Positions 54,140 through 63,841 of a stretch of 64,000 bases of DNA are shown piece by piece (the first letter of the stretch is position 1; each line of letters opens with the position of its first letter). The translations under genes were made by a program, and so were the position numbers. The notes under the pieces were generated by a model. It worked only from the letters and a program-made list of their open reading frames with translations. It had not been told where the DNA came from and searched no databases. The DNA comes from Xanthostigma xanthostigma (taxonomy: Eukaryota > Arthropoda > Insecta > Raphidioptera > Raphidiidae), in contig OY754469.1 in NCBI GenBank assembly GCA_963575645.1, positions 39,080,753 through 39,144,752 on the forward strand, written 5' to 3'.

Positions 54140-54480
54140 GTATATTTGCTATTCATTTGCATGGAGGTTACAGAATACGGTATCACATGTAAAAACTAAC
54201 CAAAGCATGCTTGTCAGTTACTAATTTCTTTTTGACAAATTTTCAGAACAATAGAACGGTTGATTTTAAAACTATAAAGTTTAGGAAAAAATTATTTACA
54301 AAACTTTCTTGGAAAAATAATTAGAATATAGTATAAAGCATTATTAAAAGTATACCCTTATAACGTTATATGTTCCATCTCTTCTGCTATATTATGTCAA
54401 ACATTCTATCAAAATTTGGTTGCGATCCGCTGAGTCATTTGACCCATATAAAACAGGTCGGGCCGCCATTTTATTTTTTG
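54140..54480 (+). repeat. Helitron-like composite repeat, partial copy
   Basis: TATTTGCTATTCATTTGCAT, CAAAGCATGCTTGTCAGTTA and AAAACTATAAAGTTTAGGAA parallel 49517-49685; ATCAAAATTTGGTTGCGATC parallels 49850-49868. Confidence 0.65.
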
Positions 54481-54639
54481 TCTATCAGTCTGTAAGCAGT
54501 AAGCACACACAAGTCAAACGGCTGAACGGATCGCAGCCTTTAAAATGTTTGACAAGTATAAATATGAAAAGGCATATTGTTGTTGGGGGAAGATCGGCCC
54601 ATGAACTGGTTTTTCGGTTATAATTGTATATTTTATTCA

Positions 54640-54926
54640 AATCTTTGATTAACGTCTGATTAGAACTCTTCAATAAATAAAATTATCGACCAATTTTTCA
54701 GACAATATATTAACAAAATATATAATTAATACATTAACGTTTAGATCCAGATTTGGATCCTCTTCAGAACTGATCTAAAAAAAGCGAATTAGAAATTAAA
54801 TATTATTTTTTATATTTTTTAGATCAGTTCTGAAGAAGGTCCAAATCCGGATCGAAACGTTAATGTATTAATTATATATTTTGTTAATATATTGTCTGAA
54901 AAATTGGTCGATAATTTTATTTATTG
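54640..54926. repeat. hammerhead-core repeat as palindrome
   Basis: Arms 54671-54783 and 54814-54926 pair almost fully (CAATAAATAAAATTATCGAC against GTCGATAATTTTATTTATTG). Right arm: TTCTGAAGAAGGTCCAAATC, then CGGATCGAAACGTTAATG. The left arm has the same motif with GTTTAGATCC, so its core is mutated. It acts as the empty-site reference for the insertion at 42021. Confidence 0.8.
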
Positions 54927-55416
54927 TGTATTTTATTCAATTTAATTTTGTAAGCCATCCGGTCCAGGAATTTGTCAAGCCCTGATGCGATACTAACACG
55001 CATACTTATAACATGACCATAACACAATCTCAATTGAGTGCCTACAAGTATAGATGTGTGTATGTTTTTTTATTTTTTTTAAATAAACCACACCAAAGGC
55101 AAACTTCGCTCTGTTAAGTCCGCTGCACACGAGATTGGTTTTGCTGCTAGATTGCCTGCTGGGGCTTGAGCTGGCTGCTTGGATGGAAATGATGTTTACT
55201 GCAGTGGTCTCCGCTGCGTTGATCACAAGCTGGATTTCATGCTTTAAAACCGAGACTATTTTTCGTTGCTTGAATCTTTACAGCGACACTATCTTGTCAC
55301 GTGAACGACATGGGCTAACAAACATGGCGTTATCGGGGGCGGATTTGATACCTTGGCTGCCCTAGGCCTACGGAAGATTGCCGCCCTCCCTACTCCCTGC
55401 AAATGACCTTTTTTAT

Positions 55417-55960
55417 ACGCTTTATATTAACTTCACTTGTAAGTTTGTATGTATGTATGTATGTTTGTAACTTTCATTTGGACTACAGCAAGTGGTTTAT
55501 ATAGCGGTATAATATGCCAGCACAGAAAGTACACTGGCTAGCCGTGCGGACTGCGGTCTAAGGCACGGGTCTTCGCTGACGTCAACTCTCGGCATCACGG
55601 GTCATGGGTTCTAATCCCGTTCACGCCGAAAAAAAAATTGTTTTTTTTTCGGCAAATTTTTGACAATAAATCGCACTAAAAAGTGGAAAATAAATATAAT
55701 TTAAAAAAAAACTAAAAAACACGCTTTATATCAAACTAAAAAGTGAAAAATAAATATAGTTTAAAAAAAACTAAAAAACACGCTTTAAATCAAACTAAAA
55801 AGTAAAAAATATTTTTTTTAAAATAAGCTTAAAAAGCGTGGGGCGCTCGATGTACGAAAATGTGGAACAAATCGCCCCACGCTTTTTAAGCTTATTTTAA
55901 AAATATTTTTTACTTTTTAGTTCGATATAAAGCGTGTTTTTTAGTCTTTTTATCTATATT
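55417..55960 (+). mobile_element. palindrome-plus-tRNA element, copy 3
   Basis: CGCTTTATATTAACTTCACT, a TATG repeat, the tRNA-like block (55534-55629), two tandem AAACACGCTTTA..CTAAAAAGT units, then a palindrome with arms 55753-55847 and 55872-55960. The loop reads CGATGTACGAAAATGTGGAA on the tRNA strand, whereas the 5.9-kb copy has it inverted. Confidence 0.82.
55534..55629 (+). pseudogene. tRNA-Leu-like block
   Basis: A-box-like TAGCCGTGCGGACTGCGGTC, TAAGGCACGGG, and B-box GGGTTCTAATCCC, closely matching 6226-6312. Not foldable as a full tRNA. An A run follows on this strand. Confidence 0.65.
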
Positions 55961-56459
55961 TATTTAACAGCTTAGCTTAAAAATTTTGTCGTGTGCACAA
56001 TTGAAGAACAAAAAAAAAACGAATGACCTTTGTTTTAACAACCTAACTTCATGACAAATTTTATCGTGTGTCGGCACAAAATAGGAGAGAAAAAAAAGAT
56101 CCTTTCATTTCTACAACAAAAAAAGTCTTTTTTAGTTTGTTGTAGCTGGGTGCCATTGGATATTAAAATGGATATTAAAAAGTACTAGAAAAAAAAATCT
56201 CACTAAGTTTTGCCGCCCTAGGCCCGGGCCTAATTGGCCTATAGGGAAATCCGCCCCTGGGCGTTATAACATCTACAAATCCAGTTTTGGAACGCTGTCG
56301 TGTGACATACAAACCATCACGTCATAATCTAGCGCCACGACAAGCTTGAAATCTAGCAACGAACTCAAGTAGCCAATTCAGGGGGCAAAACCAACATCGT
56401 GTGTATAACGGCCTTTATAACATTTAGAATAGAATTGTCGACTTCGTTCATATATTATA

Positions 56460-57078
56460 CAGGGTGTCCCATTAAGAATGGGACATAGAACAACCGCAGA
56501 TTCTCCAATTCAAAATAAAACGATTAAGCGAAATATGCTTAGATAAAATGTTACTTGCTCTACCAGTGGCGTACGGCAGGAGTAAGTAATGCTTGTACCC
56601 CTTCTAAATGTTACGCCGCTGTCTAAATTTTAATTTTGACTATAATTTTAATTTTTTTGATATTTTCTAAGTCAATAATGTACACTTGTTAGTTTGTTGT
56701 AAAGTCATTGGTTTTCGAGATACCTATTCGCAGTTAAAGATAGATAGATATGTACTTTTTATTTGTATTATTATTAATATTCATTTTTACAATTTTGTCT
56801 TAAAAAAACTGCGAATATCTCGAAAACCAATGACTTTACAACAAACTAACAAGTATACATTATTGAATTAGAAAATATCAAAAAAATTAAAATTATAGTC
56901 AAAATTAAAATTTAGACAGCGGCGTAACATTTAGAAGGGGTACAAGCATTACTTACTCCTGCCGTACGCCACTGGTAGAGCGAGTAACATTTTATCTAAG
57001 CATATTTCGCTTAATCGTTTTATTTTGAATTGGAGAATCTGCGGTTGTTCTATGTCCCATTCTTAATGGGACACCCTG
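56460..57078. mobile_element. 619-bp palindromic TA element
   Basis: Ends CAGGGTGTCCCATTAAGAAT and ATTCTTAATGGGACACCCTG, flanked by TA on both sides (56458-56459, 57079-57080). Arms run to about 56735 and from 56807, roughly 275 bp each and nearly identical. TA targeting suggests Tc1/mariner-related mobilisation. The core of about 70 bp is AT-rich. Confidence 0.88.
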
Positions 57079-57440
57079 TATACACTCTTCAACTATACAC
57101 TCATGGACTAATCAAGTAGTATCTCCACAGAACTTCACCCATAACTGGAATACCAGACAAGATGACGTGCGCGAAAAAAAGTACGTGCTTGCATTTAAAT
57201 AATTCAATATACGGTCGATATTCGCATAGTCCGAGTCTGTTGGATCCTTTGAATATTCTATAGTTGGATCTGCGCACTGTTGCGGTGAAAATATCTCGTT
57301 GGTCATCGCCAGTTACGATCGGCTGTTTTCGTTTCCTTTACGTTCACTTTTGTTAACATTCGAACTGTCACTGTGCGCGCACTTAACCCATCTACGTGCT
57401 CATCCTCAATACACGAATCGTGTGTAGCGAACACATAGGT

Positions 57441-57761
57441 ATAATACGCGTCACGGATCTAAAAGATTCGGAACTTAGTCACAAACAGCGTCGCAAAGGC
57501 ACATTTTACAGCCGTTGAAACTCCCACCACCTCCAAGCTACCTGCACGGAGCTTGCCCTCGTCGGTGATTGGCCGTGATCGCTCGTTGCCTTTGTCACTT
57601 GTCGCTTTCCTGCTTTAAAGTACAGTCGAGTACGCTATTGTCAAGTTGTTATTGTTATTTTAGTTTTGTTGAGTTGCGAGTAGTTTTTCAACAGACTGTA
57701 CAAGCGCAAGCCCGCATTCGCATCTAACTTCCGAACCTTTTAGATTCGTGGCGCGTATTTT
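57441..57761 (-). mobile_element. GC-rich TIR MITE, copy 2
   Basis: Reverse-complement copy of 20422-20748, sharing ATAATACGCG.CACG.ATC ends, TCGGTGATTGGCCGTGATCG and TTGAGTTGCGAGTAG.TTTT. Confidence 0.85.
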
Positions 57762-57886
57762 AAAAGCCATCACGAAATCCAAAACCACAGCACACTTGAA
57801 ACCTAGTAGCCAAATCTAACAAGGAAACTAGCGCCAAAACCAGCCTCGTGTGCTGCGAACTTTAGTTTCACTATTAAGGCTTGTAT

Positions 57887-58595
57887 TAGGGATGTTACGG
57901 AGCTTCGACTCCGACTCCGATATGTCGGAACTTCCGATTGATCTTACACCTCCGGCTCCGACTTCGGTTCCGATCCAATTAATCTTACACCTCCGTTTCC
58001 GACTTCGGTTCCGATACTTTTAAATCGGAGGTTTTAATCGGAGGTCGAAGCATGCGGCTGCGGTCAACGTGTACGAACAGGTTTATGCATGTTCATGTGC
58101 TGTTCCCACATGCACATTACAACAAATACAAAATTCCAATCCCTTAAACCGATTGCCCTCCAATACTTGTTATGTCCACCAGGTTCAGTAGCAAGCGAAC
58201 AACTTTTTAGTGGTGCTGGCCTAATCTACGACCCGTTAAGAAATAGATTGGACGGAGACAAAGCTGCAAAGCTGCTGTTTAATAATTTGCTACTTCTGGA
58301 GTCAATTAATTTGATTTAATTCGTTGTTATAAAAATGTGATTATACCTATATTATATAAGTTTATTATTTTTTAATTGAAATTAAAGAGGCTGACTGATT
58401 AATGTTTGTAGTGTTTGACGTTTGTACTATTTTATTTTATTGCCTGCTCTTCACACATCTTTCTTCTGCCACCATCTCCGACTCCGGTTCCGATTTCGGT
58501 TCCGACTCCGATTCCGGTTCCGACTCCGAAAAACTAAATTTAAAAACTCCGACTCCGACTCCGGTTCCGATAAAACCACCTCCGTAACATCCCTA
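57887..58595 (+). mobile_element. 709-bp hAT element with transposase relic
   Basis: Ends TAGGGATGTTACGGAG and CTCCGTAACATCCCTA (16 bp perfect), with an exact 8-bp target duplication GCTTGTAT at 57879-57886 and 58596-58603. Both ends carry dense CCGACTCCG and TTCCGACTTCGG repeats, probably subterminal transposase sites. Encodes the C-terminal piece at 58113-58319. Confidence 0.93.
58113..58319 (+). pseudogene. hAT transposase C-terminal dimerisation domain
   Basis: The plus frame reads KPIALQYLLCPPGSVASEQL, then FSGAGLIYDPLRNRLDGDKA, then AKLLFNNLLLLESINLI and a stop. This is the hAT dimerisation signature: LAxxYLxxPxxSxxSExxFSxxGxxxxxxRxxLxxxxxxxLxFxxxN. About 68 codons survive, in frame and inside their own inverted ends. 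It is an internal deletion derivative lacking zinc finger and catalytic core. The good reading frame suggests fairly recent loss. Confidence 0.88.
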
Positions 58596-58603
58596 GCTTG
58601 TAT

Positions 58604-59026
58604 GTATTGGAGTAAAACAATGGTAGATTATCACGTCCGTATATCTAGCAAATCCCAGGGGAGCATAGCCGCGGGTATAAGCTAATATGAAATAAAACAA
58701 TACGGAACGATCCTCTTGTTTAATTTTCCATTAATCCATTTTCCTGGGGAATTGTGTGGGCGTTAATAAAGGCTGTAGACAACGATAAGAAATAAGAGTT
58801 AAGTCAAGCGATTTTCTTTCTTCCATTCACATCAATGAGTTCAGAAATTATCACTGATTACTGTTCTTTCCCCTTCGGTGATTGCGCCAAAGTCTTAGTC
58901 GATTATTTCCATGGCTATGATTCGCGAAGAACATTGATTGCCATTAAGAAAATCAATCTTCAATTCAGAACATAAGCACGCATAAATTTCACTTCATTTA
59001 CTAATTGGGTTATTAAACATAATATA
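58604..59026. other. unassigned, Helitron-like end at left
   Basis: AGCATAGCCGCGGGTATAAG at 58664 resembles a Helitron-like 3' end. The remainder holds no recognised feature. Confidence 0.4.
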
Positions 59027-59608
59027 GTACAAGATCCCGATTTGGCTCGATCTTCATCCATCGAGTTTTCTAATGAAATTTGATAATATAATGTATTAAA
59101 GAAAAATTGATTTGGTTGGCATTCAGTTTCCTGGCACAGCTATTTTTAATAAAAAAAAATAAGTTGTTAATTTTATTTTTAAATGTAGTTATCGAGTTTT
59201 TGGGATAAATTTATTACCAATCGAAAGTATAATATGTATAATATGATATTTGGTCGAAATTTTGATTCCTGACATAAAACCAGATAAACACTAGACAGGC
59301 ACCTTCGAATTAGTATTTTGTAGTTATAGAGTTTTTAATATTGTCATATATGAAAATGTAGATAATTTTATTGCGAACACATGGAACATATTATATGTAG
59401 GAAACCATGACAACGAATAACAAATATCATAATATTTAATACTAAATAAATACAATAAAATAAACAACATTAATTTTTTATTACAAATAGCTGTGCGAAG
59501 AAATTGAATGGCAACCAAATCAATTTTTCTTTATTAATACGTTATATTATCAAATTTCATTAGAAAACTCGATGGGTGAAGATCGAGTCAAATCAGGATC
59601 TTTAATAC
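59027..59608. mobile_element. inverted-repeat element 1 of a pair
   Basis: Left arm 59027-59180 and right arm 59455-59608 are inverted (AAGATCCCGATTTGGCTCGA against TCGAGTCAAATCAGGATCTT, and ATTGATTTGGTTG.CATTCA). The centre of about 270 bp is AT-rich. Confidence 0.8.
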
Positions 59609-59653
59609 ACTTCGGGAGAAACGGTACACATAAAAATCAATAGGTCAACGCAT

Positions 59654-60143
59654 ATACAGATTGTATCAAATCAAAACGGTCCATAGGACATTCTGTGTGT
59701 AAGACAGAGACGATATATAAAGATCTAAAGCAGTAAGTAAGAATGAGATAAATGATCGCTAATATAGTTACTGTGGTTACGTAAATAAATAATTACATAC
59801 ACTGTAAATCTTTTTTGCAATTTATCAATTAAAACAACTACAAATAAAATTATGTTGGCGGTTGAATTACCACCATAAAAGCATTTAATTATTTAGATTT
59901 TTTCCTGAACAGTATAAATAGCCATTTTATCAATAATTTCACTAGTGAATACTGACATTTGATAAAATTGTGATTTTTACTGTAGAAAACAAAGATGATA
60001 CTATCAGATTGTATAACCACAGTAACTAGCTATTAGCGATCATTTATCTCATTCTTACTTACTGCTTAGTGCTTTATATAATATCGTCTCTGTCTTACAC
60101 ACAGAATGTTCTATGGACTGTTTTGATTTGATACAATCTGTAT
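59654..60143. mobile_element. inverted-repeat element 2 of a pair
   Basis: Left arm 59654-59780 and right arm 60014-60143 are inverted (ATACAGATTGTATCAAATCA, CATTCTGTGTGTAAGACAGA, GTAAGTAAGAATGAGATAAA). It begins only about 45 bp after the previous element. Confidence 0.85.
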
Positions 60144-60414
60144 ACATTCTACATATTATATTTTTTTGACCATTTTGGAAAACCCGTGTTACAACTTACC
60201 CCTATTACAAAGAGCCCCCCAGTCCCCTTCATTAATTTTAATATGTCCTATAAAAATACGCAAACACCATAGGTTCTAATTCGAAAATAGGTATAAGTAT
60301 CAATTAGACAAACAACTTATTCGGTTTCGCTGGGGTAGCCACATTCGAGTTTACTAAATTTTATGTTTATTACCTAATTCCCCAGATAGAGGTGGTGCCC
60401 ATTTTGCCTACCCT

Positions 60415-61165
60415 AAAGGTACGTCCAAGATGCAAGCTGGTAGTCAGGTAGTCAGACGCTGGTTTTCTGAGTCAGACAGTCGGCGTGCATAAAATCCTTT
60501 ATTGCTAAATCGGAATGGCCATAATGCACCAGCGCGCAGTTTTCCGGCGCACCGGCTCTCTGACTCAGATATTTACCGGTATGAATTGTACATTCTGGTT
60601 TCAGACAACCTGCGTCTAACAGTGTTGTTTTTAGGTGCTATAAAATATGGATATCGAGGATTTTATTTCAAAAAAGGGTTTTGTGGAATTTGGCCCAGTT
60701 CTTCGTAAGCCTGTGTTCAATTTTTGACAAAATAAAGTAAAAAGTATACGGACTCATTCGGAAATATTAAAAAAATCGGTTTTCGTCGGCAAGTAATTGC
60801 GGAAAAAGGTGTTTGTACTCCCCGTAAATCGACCTTAATTTATTAATTGGATGTATTTCACTTTTAAAAGGTTTTAATTTAGATGTAACATTGTCACCAA
60901 GCAGCAACAAAGCTGCAATATTTAAAGAATATTTAAATTCTTAGCTTTTAATTTGATTTTAATTTGACTATTCACATGTATACTTAGTATAGCTAGGTGA
61001 AATATTATTATTATTATCAATCTGTACTGTTAGCTCTATAATTATTTAATATGTCTGCGCCGATAACCAGCTTTCATATTGGCCACACCCAACGCCGCTT
61101 GGAGTCAGACAGTCAGACGCCGAAAATCTGAATCTGACTACCAGCTTGCATCTTGGACGTACCCT
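60415..61165. mobile_element. TIR element, GGTACGTCCAAGATGC ends
   Basis: GGTACGTCCAAGATGCAAGC, then TGGTAGTCAG, at the left is inverted at the right. CAGACAGTC and AGTCAGACGC repeats lie near both ends. CTAA occurs on both flanks. The interior is AT-rich; its frames are not gene-like. Confidence 0.8.
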
Positions 61166-61479
61166 AACGAACAGCCACTGGTTCGAGTGTTATGCATTAC
61201 AGAACCCCATCTACATAACAGGTTTCTGGTTTACTGTGTTAGTGCTCGGTTTTCATCACGTAGAGGATTTCTCTGTTTTTTTTCACTTTGCCTCGGTTCA
61301 CCGCAGAGTTGTTGCGCCTTGTCGACTCGCACAGGGTCGACCACGTGCGTTGCTAAACCTTTCCCGCGAATTTTTGTCAGCTAAGTATATCCAGTTGATA
61401 CTATCACCAGTTCCTGGTTTAGAATCTGGCAACTGGGAGCTTGTAATAATCATATATGCTATTCCTTAAGCCCAAATAT
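61166..61479. other. unassigned spacer
   Basis: Two overlapping frames of about 100 codons cross the element boundary at 61165 and match nothing I know. It could be the 5'-ward part of the LINE whose tail follows, but no reverse-transcriptase motif is visible. Confidence 0.3.
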
Positions 61480-61565
61480 TCTACTTAATAAAATGTTCGA
61501 CAATATTTCAATGTTTCAGTATCCATTTTTCTTTTGGCAATGCAAATAAATATGTATTATTATTA

Positions 61566-61614
<49 letters not shown>
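61480..61614 (+). repeat. LINE 3' tail and ATT microsatellite
   Basis: AATATTTCAATGTTTCAGTA and TTGGCAATGCAAATAAATA, then about 20 ATT units (61554-61614). It resembles the AAATGCAAATAAATG tail at 34132. Confidence 0.7.
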
Positions 61615-61615
<1 letters not shown>

Positions 61616-61648
61616 CAGTTAGTTTCAATTTAGACGCAATGTAGTTTT

Positions 61649-61789
61649 GTTGATATGGTAGCTACATGGAAATAATTACTGCATGACAGAAAATCGTTCC
61701 ACATAAAATTAGGGTCCGGTCTATGTTGCATTTTATGTGGAACGATTTTTACAGTATATTCATTATTTCTATATAGCTACCATATCAAC
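61649..61789. mobile_element. 141-bp hairpin MITE
   Basis: GTTGATATGGTAGCTA and TAGCTACCATATCAAC at the ends, and ATCGTTCCACATAAAAT with its inverse at the centre, form a near-continuous hairpin with a loop of about 20 bp. Confidence 0.85.
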
Positions 61790-62639
61790 ATCAGAGCTTG
61801 ATCACGTCTGAAATAGACGAAATGTTTCGAATTAGAACGAATAGTTTTATTTCATTTCGTTGGTGGATCCAATTTCCCGTAACATTGTTTGTATTTGTGT
61901 TAGGCTCCAATTGCCAAAAACGCTTACTAAGCGAAAAAGCCACCCATAACGTGTTCTGGCACAAGTGAAATAGTCACAAAGCAAAATTCTGTGACCTTTT
62001 CACATACGCCAGAACTTTTTTAAATAATATAATCAAAATGCTTGGTTTATTTACCAACTCAGATTTTTTGACAATGCTTATTGTAAAGTACATCAAATGT
62101 CTTTTAAAAACCTGCCATTTTTCGATAGTTCGCTTAATTTCCCAAACCCTGGTTGTTAAATTGACGTTCCAATTTGACATGCAATCACGCATTTTCAGAG
62201 TAACAATTGAAGTAATTGGAGTTCAGGTGTGGACATGACTTATTTCAGCGTAGCCCTCGCGTTGCAGAATATTAGAGGTCACAGCATTGAGCATTGTGGA
62301 ACTCTAATATGATCAGATATTATACGTGTAGGGCCAAGCTGCATACATTTTATCCAAACCTGATATACGCATCAGGGACAAGAACGTGTTTTGTGCAAAT
62401 CGGGGATGATCAAGGTAAGAAAGTTGAGGGTCAACCAAGTTATTTTAGAGCGGCAATTCAGCATTAATATTCTTTAATGAACGAAGATTTAAGAATTTGT
62501 TTGTAAAATAATGAGAACATTCTGATGATTTTGTTAGTTTAGTATAGATAATATTTAATTAAAAAAATGCACGAGTCACAATACCAAAGTGAAACTTCTT
62601 ATGTGTAAATAATTTAAACTTTTGATTCATTTTATTTTA
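61790..62639. other. unassigned, one small hairpin
   Basis: GTTCTGGCACAAGTGAAATA pairs imperfectly with TTTTCACATACGCCAGAAC (61951-62013). No gene otherwise. Confidence 0.4.
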
Positions 62640-63065
62640 AATTTATTTTCCATTCCAGAAGAGATATATGCTAAAACGATGTTTTTTATATAATAATGGT
62701 ATACTTTTCATAACAGCTTATTATTCTATTTATTTTTTCAAGAAAGTTTTGTTAAAAAATTTTTTTCTAAATTTTATAGTTTCGGAAATAATAATAGTTT
62801 CGGAAAAAAATCAGCCGCTCTTTTGTTTTATGGATCTGTCAGAAATAAACTAGTTAAGCATGCTATGATTAATTTTTATATTACGTGGAATATATTATGT
62901 AGGTAACCATGGCAACGATATTGAATACTAGCCATTACCCGAGTTACCTCACGGCTCACGCGATATCAGAAATTTTATTTTCTTTATTATAATCAAATGT
63001 CAACATTTTTGAAGTTGGAATGGTCCCGTCGCCCAATTGGCTGGAATTATTTTTTTTACTTTTGA
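62640..63065 (-). mobile_element. Helitron-like composite repeat, reverse copy
   Basis: The reverse complement aligns with 49385-49780 (GCCAATTGGGCGACGGGA, GGGTAATGGCTAGTATT, GCATGCTTAACTAGTTTATT, GAAAAGTATACCATTATT). Confidence 0.75.
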
Positions 63066-63841
63066 GGTATGCATTTGTGTTATTCTTAAAAAAAAACATG
63101 AAGGGATGATTAAGGATAAGTTTTGTCCGAGCCTGTACAAACTGAAGTACATAATGTCAATGAGCAACTATAGAAGTAATTCTGAAGCAAGGCTTATATC
63201 TAAACAATATAAGAAAGGAACTAACAGCATGGCCCGGGACATGCAGTAAAAGTCTTTTTGTTCCTTGTTCGCGGCCAATGGTGCGTTAACTTCAAACGAT
63301 AGCGCATGCTAGATTACTTTTATCTTCTTTTTCTTCTTCTTACTGTTCACGGCATAACGTCGACAGGAACCCATCCGAAAACAATGATGAACCAAAGTGT
63401 TAAAAGGCCAATAATTTTATTGATCAGAAAAACCGAACACATGGTGTAATACAACACCAGACTCACTTACGGAAGATACTGGGTTCGAACTCTGGTGGAA
63501 GTATCTTGCCCAGGAATGATAATTTATTCATCAAGGAAACCAATAGTTAACCAAATTTGGGACTAGTGCCAATTCATATTTTTGATTTATTATATTTTAT
63601 TGATAAATTGAAAATTAATTTGACTTTTTTATCTATATACTAGTAGCTAGGTATCCGCGGCTCCTCATGCGATTGAGATGAAATAATGTTTTATACAACA
63701 GTAGTGAAGCCTTCGGCTCCACCGTATTACAACGTTATTTGTTGACTATTTATTAGATGTCAGCAATTTTTAGTATCATCGAAAATTAGCCGACATTTGA
63801 CTTCTTTTTAATTTATAAATAAAATATTAGATTCATTAGAG
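63066..63841. other. unassigned with small relics
   Basis: GAAGATACTGGGTTCGAACT (63472) is a SINE-head B-box relic. CTAGTAGCTAGGTATCCGCG, GCTCCTCATGCGATTGAGA (63640-63680) resembles the inverted Helitron-like 3' end seen at 51780. No gene. Confidence 0.45.

Larger units (their letters stand above)
55334..56259. mobile_element. 926-bp hAT element
   Basis: Ends CGGGGGCGGATTT and AAATCCGCCCCTG, with an exact 8-bp target duplication GGCGTTAT at 55326-55333 and 56260-56267. Both sides carry GCCGCCC and CCCTAGGCC motifs. Its middle is the palindrome-tRNA element at 55417-55960. Confidence 0.9.
55117..57868. mobile_element. GCTGCACACGAG element carrying three nested insertions
   Basis: AGTCCGCTGCACACGAGATT at the left and CCTCGTGTGCTGCGAAC at the right are inverted ends. 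A fragment of the family lies at 43903. Inside are a hAT (55334-56259, itself containing a palindrome-tRNA element), a TA palindrome element (56460-57078) and a GC-rich MITE (57441-57761). Residual own sequence includes CAGTTCGAATGTTAACAAAA in inverse. Confidence 0.7.

Noticed and set aside
61146-61469. 107-codon plus frame before the LINE tail as a reverse-transcriptase end
   Set aside because: It lacks the LYNxLP and FKxxLK pattern seen in the other LINE tails and begins inside another element's end.
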